A stretch of DNA of 64,000 bases from Leuctra nigra (GCA_934045905.1 OW203769.1:32119345-32183344); one strand, 5' to 3'; shown: positions 35,284 through 47,722, numbered from the stretch's first letter. Numbers and translations: made by a program. The notes: a model not told the origin generated them from the sequence alone.

Positions 35284-36800
35284 ATTCACGCTCAGGGCGA
35301 CATCTGGTTCATCTGCACTCTTGTCGTCTCTTCTTCTTCTTATTTTTATTTTGTTTGGCCAGAGAGCCGAAGCTTACTCGTACTCTTGTACCAGCATCAC
35401 ATGCATATGACCGCTCGCTGCGTTCTCCGTCTGTCCCTCGCATCAGCACCCACTTCAGCACCCACAGGCGCACCCATGGGCTGAGTCGATGGCCGACTCT
35501 ACCCTGACTAACCTTTTCTTTCTTGAATAACAGCAACCTGTTAAGGCTGTTCATTGTTGGTACCTTATTTTATTTGGTCATCATCCAATTATCAGTAGTG
35601 CACATTAACTACACTTTACAATCCTAAGACGGATGTTTACATGGGCGTACACAGGGGGCGTGGGAGAGAGCACTTTTAAACTGTAAAGCAAAATCGTTAA
35701 ATATATAGTAAGGAATCGCATGTAATTTCGAAGAAGTCACGTTACCCAATCACATAAATCTATTATATGATTTTAAAATAACGTGTAAAAGCCGATAAAA
35801 CAAATAACACACAAGAATCAAATATAACGCAAATTAAATAAATAATGTCACTTCATACTCAAATACTCAAATATAGTAGATCTGAGATTAAATTTGAATG
35901 TTGTCAAAAAATTAAAAAATATATTGAGGATAATATTTTAAGTTATGAAGGTCGAAAAAGATTATTCAAGTTTTCATCCTCTCCGATCTTGCTTCTGACA
36001 GGAATTACTAAGTACTGTGCTATAAACACATATAAGTACTGTGTTTTAACACATGCATTTCTGCAAAATAAATTCACAATTTTATTTTGTATGGATTTTT
36101 CATTGTTGGGATTTATAACAATGGGAAAACACTCATTTTTCAAACAAGTTTACTTGTTACTCGTTCCTCCTAGAGACCAAGACATGATCATGAGAAACAT
36201 GATGTTTTAGTCAGGATTTATGGATGTTATGAATGTTATGAGGGGGCGGTTTTATTCTCAAAAGAATAATTAAAGTATAATTACAGATTTAATTGTGATT
36301 TTTTTTAATAATGACCAATACAAATGTATTCAAACTATAATATAAAATTAAGTATGAGCTGTAAAGGAAAAATGGGTCGTCAAAACATGGAAAATATGTT
36401 TCTCTACTGAACAAACAAGAACAAAGTGAATATCTTGTCTATAAGTAAAGATATCTTGTTTGAAAGTAGCACAAATCGAGGAAAACTTATCTCTAAGATA
36501 CGGAGCTAAGAGATACACACAAATAGGCAAACGTATTCCTACACATGTAAATATCAATACAATATATTTAAAAATATGTTCTTTACCACTGTAGATAAAA
36601 ATAAATCAAATTTATTGAATATTTTTAATATTTTCTACTATTAAAAATTGTGTATTTCACATAATTTATGCAATTTCAATAATACAAAGTAGAAAGTCTT
36701 GCCATTGACATGGCAGTGTTCATGTGAACGACCAATGAACGACGTGATCGACTAAAACGTCAGAAATATTACGAACTTTACCTGCTAAACTGGCATATTA
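35284..36800. other. Unassigned interval
   Basis: No recognised gene. A 121-codon ORF at 35845-36210 (+) begins MSLHTQILKYSRSEIKF. It has two cysteines early and a hydrophobic middle but no family motif. In this AT-rich context it may be chance or the relic of an element, so it is not called as a gene. Confidence 0.3.
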
Positions 36801-37925
36801 ATTGAGCGAGCGTAGCGAGCGTCACCACGGTACTCTTATGGCACTTTCTCTGTGTGTTTTTTTTTTTTTTTTTTTTTTTTTTGCCTGCACTGCCCAGGTC
36901 AAACCGCACAACCAATCGATCTGAAATTTTGTACACATTCTAACGTAATCTATGCGATCCCTGGGATCTTTTCTGAACGGTATCCTGTGATTGGTTCAAA
37001 TTTTATAAAAATTATCTTTCGATTGGTTGGTTTGATCAATTTGAAATTTAGCAAAGTCATTGCAACCAACATTGTATCCAATCAAAAAAAATTTCAGCCA
37101 AATCCTCCAATTGGTTCAAATTTAAAACCATTTTTCCTGTGATTTTTTGAAATTTAAACTGGAACCGATTGACCGACCAGCTAAAAACTTCGCATGGTCA
37201 TTGGTACCAACATTTAAAGTATTTTTGCCAATTTTCACTCTAATCTGTCGTTATTTTCAAAAGTTTTTGTCATTTTAGGGACATTTTGCGTGTTGGCTGT
37301 CAAATTCACGGCGACTTCGAATCTACAGTTCAAGGCAAGGTAGTTAGAGCAGAAAGTTTTAAACGATATGAAACTTATAATGACCGTTCAACAGATTGAT
37401 CTGATATTGTGTACACACACTACATATCATATCATATGGGTGGTCCCAGGTATATTTTTTGAACGAGATCCTGTGATTTTTGAAAATTAACAAGGAACCG
37501 TTCAATCATAAAGGTTTAATCGATCAACTTAAAACTTAGCAAGGATTGGCACCAATATTTTTGGAGATTTTGGAGATTTTTATACAAGTATGTGACGAAA
37601 CTAAAGAATTAATGGCTTTTAATGACATTCGATAGACATAATTTCGGTTCGAGGTGTTGCGTGTATCCGAATATCTGTCAGTAATGAAGTATCGAAATGA
37701 ATGTTTTCCAGTGCCAATTGAAAATTGATTCTGATTTGCTTTATGAACCAGGTGCTTAGATGCTATTTTAAAGTTTCGATGAAAAGCATACACTTTTAAG
37801 TTGATATCATAATCAATTCAATATGGATGTATATGTTTTCTGTGCGTTGTGTACGCATTTCCGGTTCGAGAATTTGCGCGTATCCGTGCTCGCTCATCAA
37901 CGCGTTACACTGAGCGTTTTCCTAG
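36801..37925 (+). mobile_element. Helitron-like non-autonomous element, copy 3
   Basis: Starts ATTGAGCGAGCGTAGCGAGC at 36801. It ends with hairpin arms AACGC (37899-37903) and GCGTT (37914-37918), then TTCCTAG, with CTAG at 37922-37925 followed by T. Matches copies 1 and 2 over most of its length. A poly-T run is at 36857-36882. No Rep/helicase ORF. Confidence 0.55.
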
Positions 37926-38348
37926 TTATAATAATACTATAACTCGCAACACAAAACCAAAATATGAATATGAAGCAAGAAGAATTAAAACATTATAATA
38001 TATATAGCTCATATTCACTTGCATATTCTTCAAATTATGTTCATCAACGATTGTTTTGATTTGAGGCCGGCTGTCATAAAAATGCCATTCTAGATCATGT
38101 TTGAGGTAATGTAATTACATAAGAGCCACCGTTTGTACAAATACAGCGCCTAAAAGCGGTGTGCTAATTGATCAAATGATGTCTTGATCTTTGAAACACT
38201 GATCCCTGCAATCAACATGTCAACATGTGGACGAACTCTGGTCAAATGTTGCATGATCGTTGGTCTACGCTTGCTCCGAAGTTGTTACTGTAGCTGGCGC
38301 TATCTATGATGAATGCTTTCGTTTTCGTTGATAGAGCAGTTGAAATAA
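37926..38348. other. Unassigned interval
   Basis: Nothing recognised. Confidence 0.3.
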
Positions 38349-38420
38349 TAGCGAGATGGTTGGCTCAGTGGTCAGACCGTTCGACTCCCGACATGGTATC
38401 CGTTATGACTGAAGATTCCT
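38349..38420 (+). repeat. tRNA-like SINE head (5' half)
   Basis: GAGATGGTTGGCTCAGTGGTC contains a good A box (TGGCTCAGTGG), followed by an anticodon-arm-like CGTTCGACTCCCGACATGG. The rest of a tRNA cloverleaf is absent, so this is a tRNA-derived SINE fragment rather than a gene. Confidence 0.4.
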
Positions 38421-38881
38421 CAGTTTTCCACAAAGATTTCTTTCATAACTGATTGAACACATTCATATTTTGTATACGCATTATAGAAACAATGGACCGC
38501 CCTAAAATCGAATACAGAAATAGAACTACAATGATTCCTTCCTAGTCTTTTTTTTTTTTAATTTCTTCGACTAGTCCCACGTCATATTAACTGAAACTTG
38601 TGCCGCTTCCTCCTCAAAAGCGTATGTTATGTCACAGCCCAAATACTTGAAGTGAGAGACTTGCTCAATAGACTAGGTCATTTACAATTGTCGATCTTAT
38701 CGGGAATTTTCCCTTGAATGCCATGACTTTTTCATGGATACCCAAATCAGATAGTATAAGGTAATGGCATTACTTTACGGAAGTGAATCGTGGGTCGACA
38801 AGACTCGGGATAAGAGACGCATCCAAGCTGCCGAGATGAAATTCTTAAGGTCGGTGAAGGGATGCACGAGGTTGGATTGTG

Positions 38882-39877
38882 CAGAGTTGGGTAACTTACT
38901 TGTAAAAAGGAACTAGTATTCTGTAAGTTACATAATCTCAAAAGGAACTAAGTTACTTGGTAAGTTACTTCATTTGAAAAGAAACTAAGTAGTTACCGAA
39001 AAAATGAATGTTTCTTTTAAGTTACTTTAAAGTTATTTTTCAACTTTTCAATACTATACGTCTGATATAAATGTAAAATAAAATAAAACTTGGATTTGGA
39101 TTTTCAGTCATGAGATAGAAAGGGAGTTTGAAGACTGTAAAATTCCACCAAAATATTATATTTGTCACATTAATATTTCACCTAAAAGTAACTTTAAAAG
39201 TAACGAAAATTAAGGTGCTGCAAGCGCGAGCGATTTTGCTGCTTTTTGTAGACACTTTTTGCGATACGATTGGAGACGAAATGGGCAGACCAAATTATTA
39301 GAAATTTTAATCGTGATTAGATAAAATACAAACTTAGGGTTAGGTATCCCTAGGTACATTTTTAATTTTTTGTTTCGTTAATTAGTAATAATTTGTGGAT
39401 TTTTGGTGAAAAATTAGCTATTTTCTTGTCTACCTGGGTGCCGTATAAGATTAAATTTCAAAAATGTGCCAAGTGATAACCCTAAGTTTGTCTTTCATCT
39501 TATCATGATTAAAATTTGAGATCAATTGGTTTACGAGTTTGGTCTCCAATCGTATCGCAAATTTCATCGTTTTGCGCGGTTTTGTTGAATAACCGGCGCC
39601 TAATTAACGATGCAATAAGCACAAATTAAAAAGGGCTACTAATATACAATCAGACTGATCATGTGAACATCCTGTAAAAGTTACACTCACTTATGAAACA
39701 ATGTTTCTCTCTCAATTTTCTAAAACGGCCGAGCGCTAGTATCACCTTAAGTTACAAGTTACTCTAAAATTGTAACTTAGCTGCTCACAAAGTTACTGAG
39801 GATGAAAAGTAACTAGTTACCTGAAAAGTTACCCAAAAAGTAACTAGTTACTTTCGTTAAGTTACTACCCAACTCTG
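38882..39877. mobile_element. hAT-like MITE (CAGAGTTGGGTAAC ends)
   Basis: Inverted ends CAGAGTTGGGTAACTTAC and GTTACTACCCAACTCTG, with a perfect 8-bp target duplication GGATTGTG at 38874-38881 and 39878-39885. The subterminal sequence is a string of GTAACTT/AAGTTAC motifs. A copy of repeat B is nested inside (about 39210-39750). No transposase. Confidence 0.9.
39210..39750 (-). repeat. Dispersed repeat B, copy 2 (nested)
   Basis: Inverted relative to 8571-9066. Both ends carry TTAAGGTG facing inward, so TTAA flanks the copy on each side, as in piggyBac insertions, though the evidence is thin. It lies within the MITE at 38882-39877 and is therefore the younger insertion. Confidence 0.65.
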
Positions 39878-40171
39878 GGATTGTGTAAGGAATGAATAAA
39901 TAAGGCAAGAGCTTCATGTTAATGACACGATGGTGAAGTACAGAAGCAAATGGATTGAACATCTATCCCGAATGCCTCCAGATAGGATCCCCCGGAGTGC
40001 CTACCATACCGACCTCATGGAAGAAGAGATGTTGGCCGTCCAAAGAAGAGGTGGAAGAACCCTTAGATGCCGGAACAGGCTAGAAGCCTACTCCTTGAAT
40101 GGAAAAAGATGGAGAAGAAGAAATAGTCACAGTAAATTGATTGATTTGGGTTTGTACTGCTTTTAGTCACA

Positions 40172-41221
40172 CAGGCGCGTAGGAAGTAATTTTGATAATA
40201 GTGTGGGGATAATAGTGTAAAAGAGCTTGAGCTGGAGATACTAGTGTTTTCGAAGACAATGGGGGTTGGCTGGGGGAGCCCCCCGCCCCCAGCAGAATGT
40301 GGGTCCGGGACGTTCGTAGTTAATACACAATTTAAAAGTGAAATGCATTGAACAAACTATCTTTGTACGCATTTTAATATACCTACCTACTATTTCAGAC
40401 TAGCAGTGGCGGCTATTACAGTGTGCAAGGTGTGACAATTGCACACCTGATCATCCAAGAAAATTATTTAAAAGCGCTCCCTTATCCAGGAAGTAGGAAG
40501 TTATATATTTTGTCTAATCATTTTGCTCTCCAAAAGACGTAAAAATTCATCAATTTCAAACTAAAGATACAAAAAAATCCGGGGTTATGCGCCCCGGCCC
40601 CGCATCTGCTGGGGGCTCTCCTCTTAGAGTACTTTCTTCTACGTCCTTCTATGTAATTGAACACCTGTTGTAAAGCCAAATAGCCGCCACTGCAGACTAG
40701 TACACTCTGGTAAAGTAATGTGTGAGATTGGGTCGACCTTCCAACAATTTTAACACCGACATCAACTATCGCTCTTTAATACATTTGCATAAGCACAAGA
40801 CTATTATACCTTAAGATATTCACAATTATGCGAATTATTTTCAGATTCCATTTCCATCTCGCGAACACAAGAGTTAGGCATAATACATTCATCCTCATTC
40901 ATAGACATTTTGAGTTTTGACAGATTGGTGCAGATGGTCAGCTGTTAAAGTCATATTTATTTGCATGGCGATTGCAGAAGTTCTCACGTCACGCCCCTTT
41001 ATCCTGCTCTCTGATTGGCTGTTAAAAGTCCCATAAGAAAAATCTCTGTGCTTAAAAAATTCTCGCGTCCGGGACGAACAACCCCGGCAAAGTTTTGAAT
41101 ATCAGGCATTCTACGCGATTTAACACTTTTATCTTGACATATTATTGTAAATGAACAAAGGGAGGGGAATTGAATCGGAGGGGTGGGGGAGGTTTTCCCC
41201 CCTCCCCTTCCTACGCGCATG
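40172..41221. mobile_element. hAT-like element (CAGGCGCGTAGGAAG ends)
   Basis: The left end CAGGCGCGTAGGAAG matches, inverted, CTTCCTACGCGCATG on the right. The flanks TAGTCACA (40164-40171) and CAGTCACA (41222-41229) agree at 7 of 8 positions. A second MITE (40404-40692) is nested within. Noncoding. Confidence 0.6.
40404..40692. mobile_element. hAT-like MITE (CAGTGGCGGCTATT ends)
   Basis: Ends CAGTGGCGGCTATT and AATAGCCGCCACTG, with an exact 8-bp duplication CAGACTAG at 40396-40403 and 40693-40700. It is 289 bp, nested in the element 40172-41221. Confidence 0.9.
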
Positions 41222-41464
41222 CAGTCACATGAATTAAATTATAAAGCACATTTCCAAGCATTTGTATTAAAATTATAACAATACTTTTCACTGTACTTTT
41301 TTTAACACAGTATACTAATTATTTGAGACATTTTTATTTTCATGTCATTATCTGAATTTTCTAACAGAGTTTTTACTATAAATATATGTAGAATCATTTT
41401 ATTCTGGTGTTTTCAGCCATTTAGAAAATAAATGGTTTTAGAAATACACATCTTTCTTTTCCGT
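41222..41464. other. Unassigned AT-rich interval
   Basis: Nothing recognised. Confidence 0.3.
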
Positions 41465-41710
41465 AAGTGCATTGTTCTTAGAGCTTTATAATGCAAAATT
41501 GGTGCAGCATTATTACAGCTTTAGTGCATTGTTATAGTGCATCATTCGCAAAATTCAGCATTAGTGCTAACATTCATTCAGCAATGTTACAGATATTGTG
41601 CAACAGTAGTATATCATTAATGCATACTAATTACAGCTTTAGTCAACATTAGTGTATCAATAGTGCAGAATTATCACAGCGTTAGTGCAACATTAGTGTA
41701 GGTCTAAATA
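41465..41710. repeat. Degenerate ATTAGTGCAACATTA-type repeat
   Basis: Variants of TTAGTGCA, ACATTAGTG and TACAGCTTTAGTGCA recur about a dozen times with irregular spacing. It looks like an old decayed short-unit tandem repeat. Confidence 0.6.
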
Positions 41711-43171
41711 AAACAAAATAATTCAACGTGTGCTAACCAAGAACTCTGAATTTGACTGTCACATTTATGTTATAGTGCAGTCCACCTTTCCCAATTTAGG
41801 GGTCAATAATGCAAATTGTGATACTAGTTTGAAAATGTGTGTACTAACTAATTCGACCATGAGAAATCAAAAAAATATGGCCCCAAGCTGAATTCCTGAA
41901 ACTTTTGGCGTAATAATTTAATAAATGAATTCATATTTTTTAGTAAAATGTCAAATTACACGCTCTTTTCAAGTCATTAAACACAGAATATATATAAGGA
42001 CCTTGATTCTATCAGAGCCTCAACATGGAAGATCAGAAAATGTGAATATTTATTTATGCATAATTTGTGAATATTTATTAAAAATCTGAATGTCGCCTTT
42101 TTCTGTAAAAAAAATCAATAAAGATAAATTGAATTAAATTGAATAGATGTTCAATCTTTATGCAAATTAATCAAATTTTAATTTTAAAAAAAACGAAGGT
42201 TTATATACTATAGGCATCCTGCGTGAGAAAAGGTTGCCATAGTAACCTATACAAAAGTATAGGGAAAAACAAATCTGACAGCGGCAATCCAAATCTCATA
42301 TTTTGAGTGATTACTTGTGAAAGAAAGATATTTAAGTAAGTACAAGCTAATAATAATACGCAATATTTATCTTTACACATGTTCAATTTAAATATTCATC
42401 TGATAAATATGATTTATTGCTATTATTTAGAGCTTTGACACATTTCCCCTACCATAGCAGCCTCCATTTTTCTACCACTGTGACGTCACGAGCAGGATTC
42501 CTATTGTCCAATGAATTTGATAGTCATTTGAATTGCACCGTGGGATATGGACTTGAAGTTACATCACACTTCGTCATCATCAAGTGAGACTCTCTTGATT
42601 GGCAGATTGTCAGCTGTAAAGTCCCATGTGCACGAGCACACGTACACCAAGTAGATTGGCAAACTGCATCGCAATTTTATTGATTGACATTCTTCAATCA
42701 TTGGCGTTTTCCTGACCTTCTTCGCCTTTCATGGTCAATGACATAAACATGATTATCTTTCTCTTTCACTTCTTCTCTCTTCGTTGCACTTCCTAGGACG
42801 AACAATTGATTTCTTCCTCCTCATTTGCAGCAATTACAGTTTATGTCACATAATAATTATAAAATTAATTAACAAGGTTTACATCACTACCTTATGCAGG
42901 AGATTTCCAGAAGGTGACGCCAGTGAATAAATACCTTTCTATAAATTTCTAGTTGTTTTTTGTCGAAACATTGCAGGAGACGAGGTTCCTACTAAACAAA
43001 CAAAACAAAAACCGTACAAAATCAAAAACTTAAAAAATCTGAAAGGATGATTTCATATCGCCCAGATATTACCGCTTTAAAATTAACATCAAAAAGTAAA
43101 AGTAAAAAAAAAATCTTTGGGAAATAAGTCAGTAGGCAACGCAAGAAGAAGATTGCAGAAGGAGACGATTA

Positions 43172-43173
<2 letters not shown>
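41711..43173. other. Unassigned interval
   Basis: No supported gene. A CRE-like GTGACGTCAC at about 42480 and an inverted CCAAT context (ATTGTCCAATG) at about 42505 are the only promoter-like motifs, and no downstream ORF supports them. Confidence 0.3.
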
Positions 43174-43233
<60 letters not shown>

Positions 43234-43234
43234 A
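43174..43234. repeat. (GAAA)n microsatellite
   Basis: About 15 AAAG units. Confidence 0.95.
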
Positions 43235-43294
43235 CTATTGATAGATAGAAGATGACGAAGAAGGAGATGAGTCAAGTCAACAGTCGGTGCAGAT

Positions 43295-43700
43295 ATCAGT
43301 ATCAGTATCAGTATCAGTATGTTTTTATTGATTTGCTTTGTGCACAAAACACGGTGGCAAAACATATAATGTAATTAGATTCATATAAAAATAACTAACA
43401 TAAATATGACAATGATGAGATGATAATAATGTATATACAGTAGATGCAATGAATAATAAAAATAATAATAATACAGTGACATAGATTGACATAGATTAAA
43501 GATTCAAGAAGACTCGTCAATTATCTTGTTGAATTCCATGATGGTCCCTACATCCTCCAAGTCCTTCGGGAGTTTATTCCAGAGTCTCACTGCTCTACCG
43601 AGGAGTGAGTACCTTCCCATATTGGTCTTGTGCATTGGAATATGTAGTTTCCTCTTATGGTCTAAGCGTCCAAGGAACGTTGGAGGCTTCACAAGCTGGT
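43295..43700 (-). pseudogene. LINE 3'-end fragment with (ATACTG)n tail
   Basis: On the minus strand, 43504-43692 reads GRLDHKRKLHIPMHKTNMG, then RYSLLGRAVRLWNKLPKDL. The pattern R[YF]S..GRAV.LWN.LP.DL is the usual C-terminus of CR1/Jockey-like LINE reverse transcriptases. A (CAGTAT)n run at 43295-43320 on the plus strand is the 3' tail. Only the last 60-70 codons and the UTR remain. Confidence 0.7.
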
Positions 43701-43719
43701 GTAGATCGTTCCAGCATGG

Positions 43720-44310
43720 TGATGCAATTGTGATACTTTGGTTTACATATTGTGATGCTTTGGTTATGTTTTGGTTTACATGGTGATGTTTTGGTGACGT
43801 TTTTATTTACATTTGGTGATACTCTGGTTTGGTGATGCTTTGGTGACGTTTTGTTATCCATGGCAAGGTAATTTGGTTTCCTTTTGTTTTTTTAAAGGAC
43901 AACCAAAGCATCGCATCATGAAGCATTAACTTACCCTTTTCAAACTCTTATGGGTAATTCTAAGCAATCAGGTAAATTCATATCTCCTGAACCATAAGTC
44001 CGATATTTTGGTTGATCATATGTCTGCCCACTTACAAATAACTTTAACATATCATGTTTAAAAATGAAATTGATAATAAATATTAACTCAGTTAATTTTA
44101 TCATTCTCCTGGTTGTTACTACCCTCGTTGTCATTCTCCTGCACTGTGTTACATTTTCATCCATTTAATACTATCTAAGTATATCATATTGTCCCTGTAA
44201 AGTAATTACTTGGTTTGGGAAAGTCTGTTTGTGAAGTTTGTGTGTAAACTCCAAAATCTTACGTTTTGTCATTCTCCTGACATCATTTTTCGACATTATT
44301 CGTCATTCTC
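43720..44310. repeat. Degenerate low-complexity repeats
   Basis: GGTGATG(C/T)TTTGGTTTACAT-type units fill about 43720-43860. The 12-mer GTCATTCTCCTG (first instance ATCATTCTCCTG) occurs four times between 44100 and 44310 with irregular spacing. No gene. Confidence 0.55.
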
Positions 44311-44589
44311 CTAGCCTATTTGCCTATTCTGAAGCCTATTAGGCACACATCGTCGTTTAAAATGATGTCCTGGCAATCAAGTGCCATTCAGCGTGGGTTC
44401 ACAGGTTCAAATATACCTGTGTATGCTTATACCTGAACCTGAAAACAAAAACCAATATAAGATTCGTTACTGACGTTAAACCCCACTGCGATAGGGAATT
44501 TGAAGAGTGGGATCCAAAGAATGAATTTGCATTTTGAACGTCATAGATAATAATATACCTAATATTTTATTGTCATAACATTTTACATA

Positions 44590-44700
44590 ATATTGGTACA
44601 CTCAAGCCAATAAAAAACGGTATTTTGCACAAAATGGATTGGCTGCTGGTCGGGTTCCTTGATAATCAATCCTTGTTATTATCAATACAATCAGAACTCA
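44590..44700. repeat. Dispersed repeat I, copy 1
   Basis: Matches 58063-58145 (ACACTCAA(G/A)CCAAT, then ATTGGCTGCTGGTC and CCTTGTTATTATCAAT). From 44311 to 45042 nothing else is recognised. Confidence 0.65.
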
Positions 44701-45042
44701 ACTAGATTTAGATGAGGCATTAGCACAGACTTCATGGGATGATAAAATCAAACCTTTATCATACAATCATTTTCTTTCGATGTATTTGAGTGTGCATTGC
44801 AGATAATAAAAACGAACCTTTGTGAATTGCTTAGGTACGTTTTTCAAGATAATAATTAGATGTATGCTTCAATGGCGAAACGTCGACCACCGCTTCTATT
44901 TGCTTGGCGTAAAATAATTTAACCTATATAAATACTAATAATGTAAACATGAGCAATGTTTTTGAAACTTCGCATCGGAGTTGCATGGTCTTGTGTGTTT
45001 AGCTTCAATTTGTAAACCAACTGTTAATGCAGCGAGGTAAAT

Positions 45043-45889
45043 CACAGCCCAGTGGAAGATCATGGGTTCGATCTGTTCTTGACACAACTGATCGTGGTTT
45101 CATGGGATTCACAAGTACTCACAGCCCAGTGGAAGATCATGGGTTCGATCTGTTCATGACACAACTGATCGTGGTTTCATGGGATTCACGAATACCCACA
45201 GCCCAGTGGAAGATCATGGGTTCGATCTGTTCATGACACAACTGATCGTGGTTTCATGGGATTCACGAATACCCACAGCCCAGTGGAAGATCATGGGTTC
45301 GATCTGTTCATGACACAACTGATCGTGGTTTCATGGGATTCACGAATACCCACAGCCCAGTGGAAGATCATGGTGCGATCTGTTCATGACACAACTGATC
45401 GTGGTTTCACGGGATTCACGAATACCCACAGCCCAGTGGAAGATCATGGGTTCGATCTGTTCATGACACAACTGATCGTGGTTTCATGGGATTCACGAAT
45501 ACCCACAGCCCAGTGGAAGATCATGGGTTCGATCCGTTCATGACACAACTGATCGTGGTTTCATGGGATTCACAAATACTCACAGCCCAGTGGAAGATCA
45601 TGGGTTCGATCCGTTCATGACACAACTGATCGTGGTTTCATGGGATTCACAAATACTCACAGCCCAGTGGAAGATCATGGGTTCGATCCGTTCATGACAC
45701 AACTGATCGTGGTTTCATGGGATTCACAAATACTCACAGCCCAGTGGAAGATCATGGGTTCGATCCGTTCATGACACAACTGATCGTGGTTTCATGGGAT
45801 TCACAAGTACCCACAGCCCAGTGGAAGATCATGGGTTCGATCTGTTCATGACACAACTGATCGTGGTTTCATGGGATTCGCAAATACGT
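45043..45889. repeat. 77-bp minisatellite, 11 units, with tRNA-like boxes
   Basis: Units start at 45043, 45120, 45197, 45274 and so on to 45812, each 77 bp except one with a small deletion near 45375. Each begins CACAGCCCAGTGGAAGATCA and continues GGGTTCGATC(T/C)GTTC, which is close to a tRNA B box. AGCCCAGTGG resembles an A box but is only about 16 bases away. ORFs crossing it exist only because three units make a multiple of three. Confidence 0.95.
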
Positions 45890-45967
45890 GTTTGTAACAA
45901 TACAAGTTGTAAATTGTTGTATGAATAGTGAAAATATGTTAAAAATAAGATGCTAAATGAAAAATAC

Positions 45968-46492
45968 GATACAAATAAGGTGGTTGCAAGAGCTCGGCCG
46001 TTTTAGCAAATTGAGAGAGAAAAATTGTTTTATATGTTGGTTTAACTTTGACAGGATGTTCACATGATCAGTCTGATTGTATATTAGTAGCACTTTTTAA
46101 TTCTTGCTTCGTGCCTTGTTAATTAGGCGTTGCTTATTCAACAAAACCGCTAAAAACTATGAAATTTCCGATAATACATTTGGAGACTAATTGATCTCAA
46201 ATTTTAATTATGATTAGATAAAAAAAAGGGTTACCTATCATTTGGCACATTTTTAAATTAAATTTCATGCGGCACTCAGCGAGACAATAAAATATACAAT
46301 TTTCACCAAATATCAACTAATTATTACTAATTAACAAAGCAAACAATTAAAAAATGTACCAAGTGATAATCCTACGTTTGTCTTTTATCTAATCACGATT
46401 ACATTTTCAAATCATTTCTTCATCCATTTTGTATCCAATCATATCCAAAAAAAAGTGCCTGCAACAAGCGGCAAAATCGCTCGCGCTTGCGA
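45968..46492 (+). repeat. Dispersed repeat B, copy 3
   Basis: Same orientation as 8571-9066, starting TAAGGTGGTTGCAAGAGCTC and ending GCTCGCGCTTGC. Confidence 0.7.
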
Positions 46493-46499
46493 TGTAAAA

Positions 46500-46690
46500 A
46501 ATTGCACACACACTAATGACATAGGAGCGGTTCGTATAGATTTTGTACGAGATTCAGTGATTGTTTGAAAATATAATCTGGAACCATTTGACCGATTAAC
46601 TTCAAATTTTGCATGGTCCTCGGGACCAACGTTTTAGGTGTTTTTAACCATTTTCAGACACATCTTTCCAGAACTTCCAGAGTAATTGAT
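46500..46690 (+). mobile_element. Helitron-like interior fragment
   Basis: Diverged match to the middle of 36801-37925 (TCTGGAACCATTTGACCGATT, then TTTTGCATGGTC and GGGACCAACGTTTTAGGTG). Both ends are missing. Confidence 0.45.
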
Positions 46691-46769
46691 ATTGCGGACA
46701 TTTGAAGCTTGTTTTCAAATGTTTGTGCGAAATTCATTCAAAGAAATTCAAATACAGTGAGAAAAAAAA

Positions 46770-47050
46770 CAATTATTATTGACGGCTGTGCATAAACATG
46801 GTTGACTATAAAATCCAGCTTACTAATCAATAATAAATTATAATTACATTTAAATTAATTAAAATTACTAACTATTTTTATACAATGTGAATAAATTAAT
46901 AAATGCAAATCTCAAAAATCTGAATAAAGGATATTCCTAAGCTACACTATTATAAAGATGATTCTGAAGAATAGAAATAGAACATTTAAGAACAAATGGA
47001 ACAAAAGAATCTAAATGGAAACGTTTAAGAAATGAAGTAAAGAAGACTGT
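46770..47050. repeat. Dispersed repeat F
   Basis: Matches 28050-28330 and, in part, 33780-33960 (GACTATAAAATCCAGCTTACTAATCAATAATAA-type sequence). From 47051 to 47720 nothing is recognised. Confidence 0.65.
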
Positions 47051-47722
47051 TCATCTGACGCATGTTTGTCTCGCTTATGACAGAACAGCAACTCTCACAC
47101 GTATAGATTCGCATGCAATACGATGATCACGTGATACTTCTGGCAAGATGGCTGCTGTCTACAGATCGACTAATTTTTTTTCACAGTTCGTGTTCCAGTG
47201 GAAAATGAGAAAGAAATGAAATTGAAATGAAGTTATAAATTTACTTTTTTAGCCATGACAAACAACTAAAGCAAACATTTATATTTATACAAATGTGCCC
47301 CTGTCATCCACCATTACCTAGGACCACATTAGCCACCAGAGCGCAGTCAAGTTCCTCGTTTCTGGAATAGACTTTAAAATTAAAATATCAGTCATTCAAG
47401 CAACTCCCACATTAATTTTATTTAATCCAAATCCCCACTTTTGTATTCCAGTTCGGTGGTCCACCTTCAACCCTTACATACTTATTCATTTGCAGAGCTC
47501 CAACATCAAGCTATTATAGTACTTGATCACCAATCCCCCCCCTCCCCCCTCCACCACCCTCTTGCTTACTGCAACGTCATCCACATTCAAACACGTCACA
47601 GCCATTATTATTATTATCTCATTTAATTTCGTATAGAAGTTTTTGACCCTTAATACTGCGACTCATTCGCGAAGCCAATGCGGAGATGCGATCTGGACCC
47701 GTGGTTGTCTTGGTAACCTGTC

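Larger units (their letters stand above)
38755..40135 (+). pseudogene. LINE reverse-transcriptase C-terminal fragment, split by a MITE
   Basis: The first part (38755-38881) reads ALLYGSESWVDKTRDKRRIQ, then AAEMKFLRSVKGCTRLD. The second part, resuming after the MITE duplication at 39886, reads WIEHLSRMPPDRIPRSAY. Together these match the RTE-type C-terminal region (YGSETW, then AVEMDALRR, then WYGHLRRM in the copy at 51768). A stop follows the re-entry point, so it is decayed. It is more diverged than the three other RTE copies, so it is an older family. Confidence 0.65.

Noticed and set aside
35845..36210. 121-codon ORF as a possible gene
   Set aside because: No recognisable domain, promoter or splice support; length is compatible with chance in AT-rich DNA. 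Listed as unassigned.
45027..45543. Repetitive ORFs resembling a repeat protein
   Set aside because: Frame stays open only because three 77-bp units are divisible by three; composition is that of the minisatellite and no start context or family supports it.
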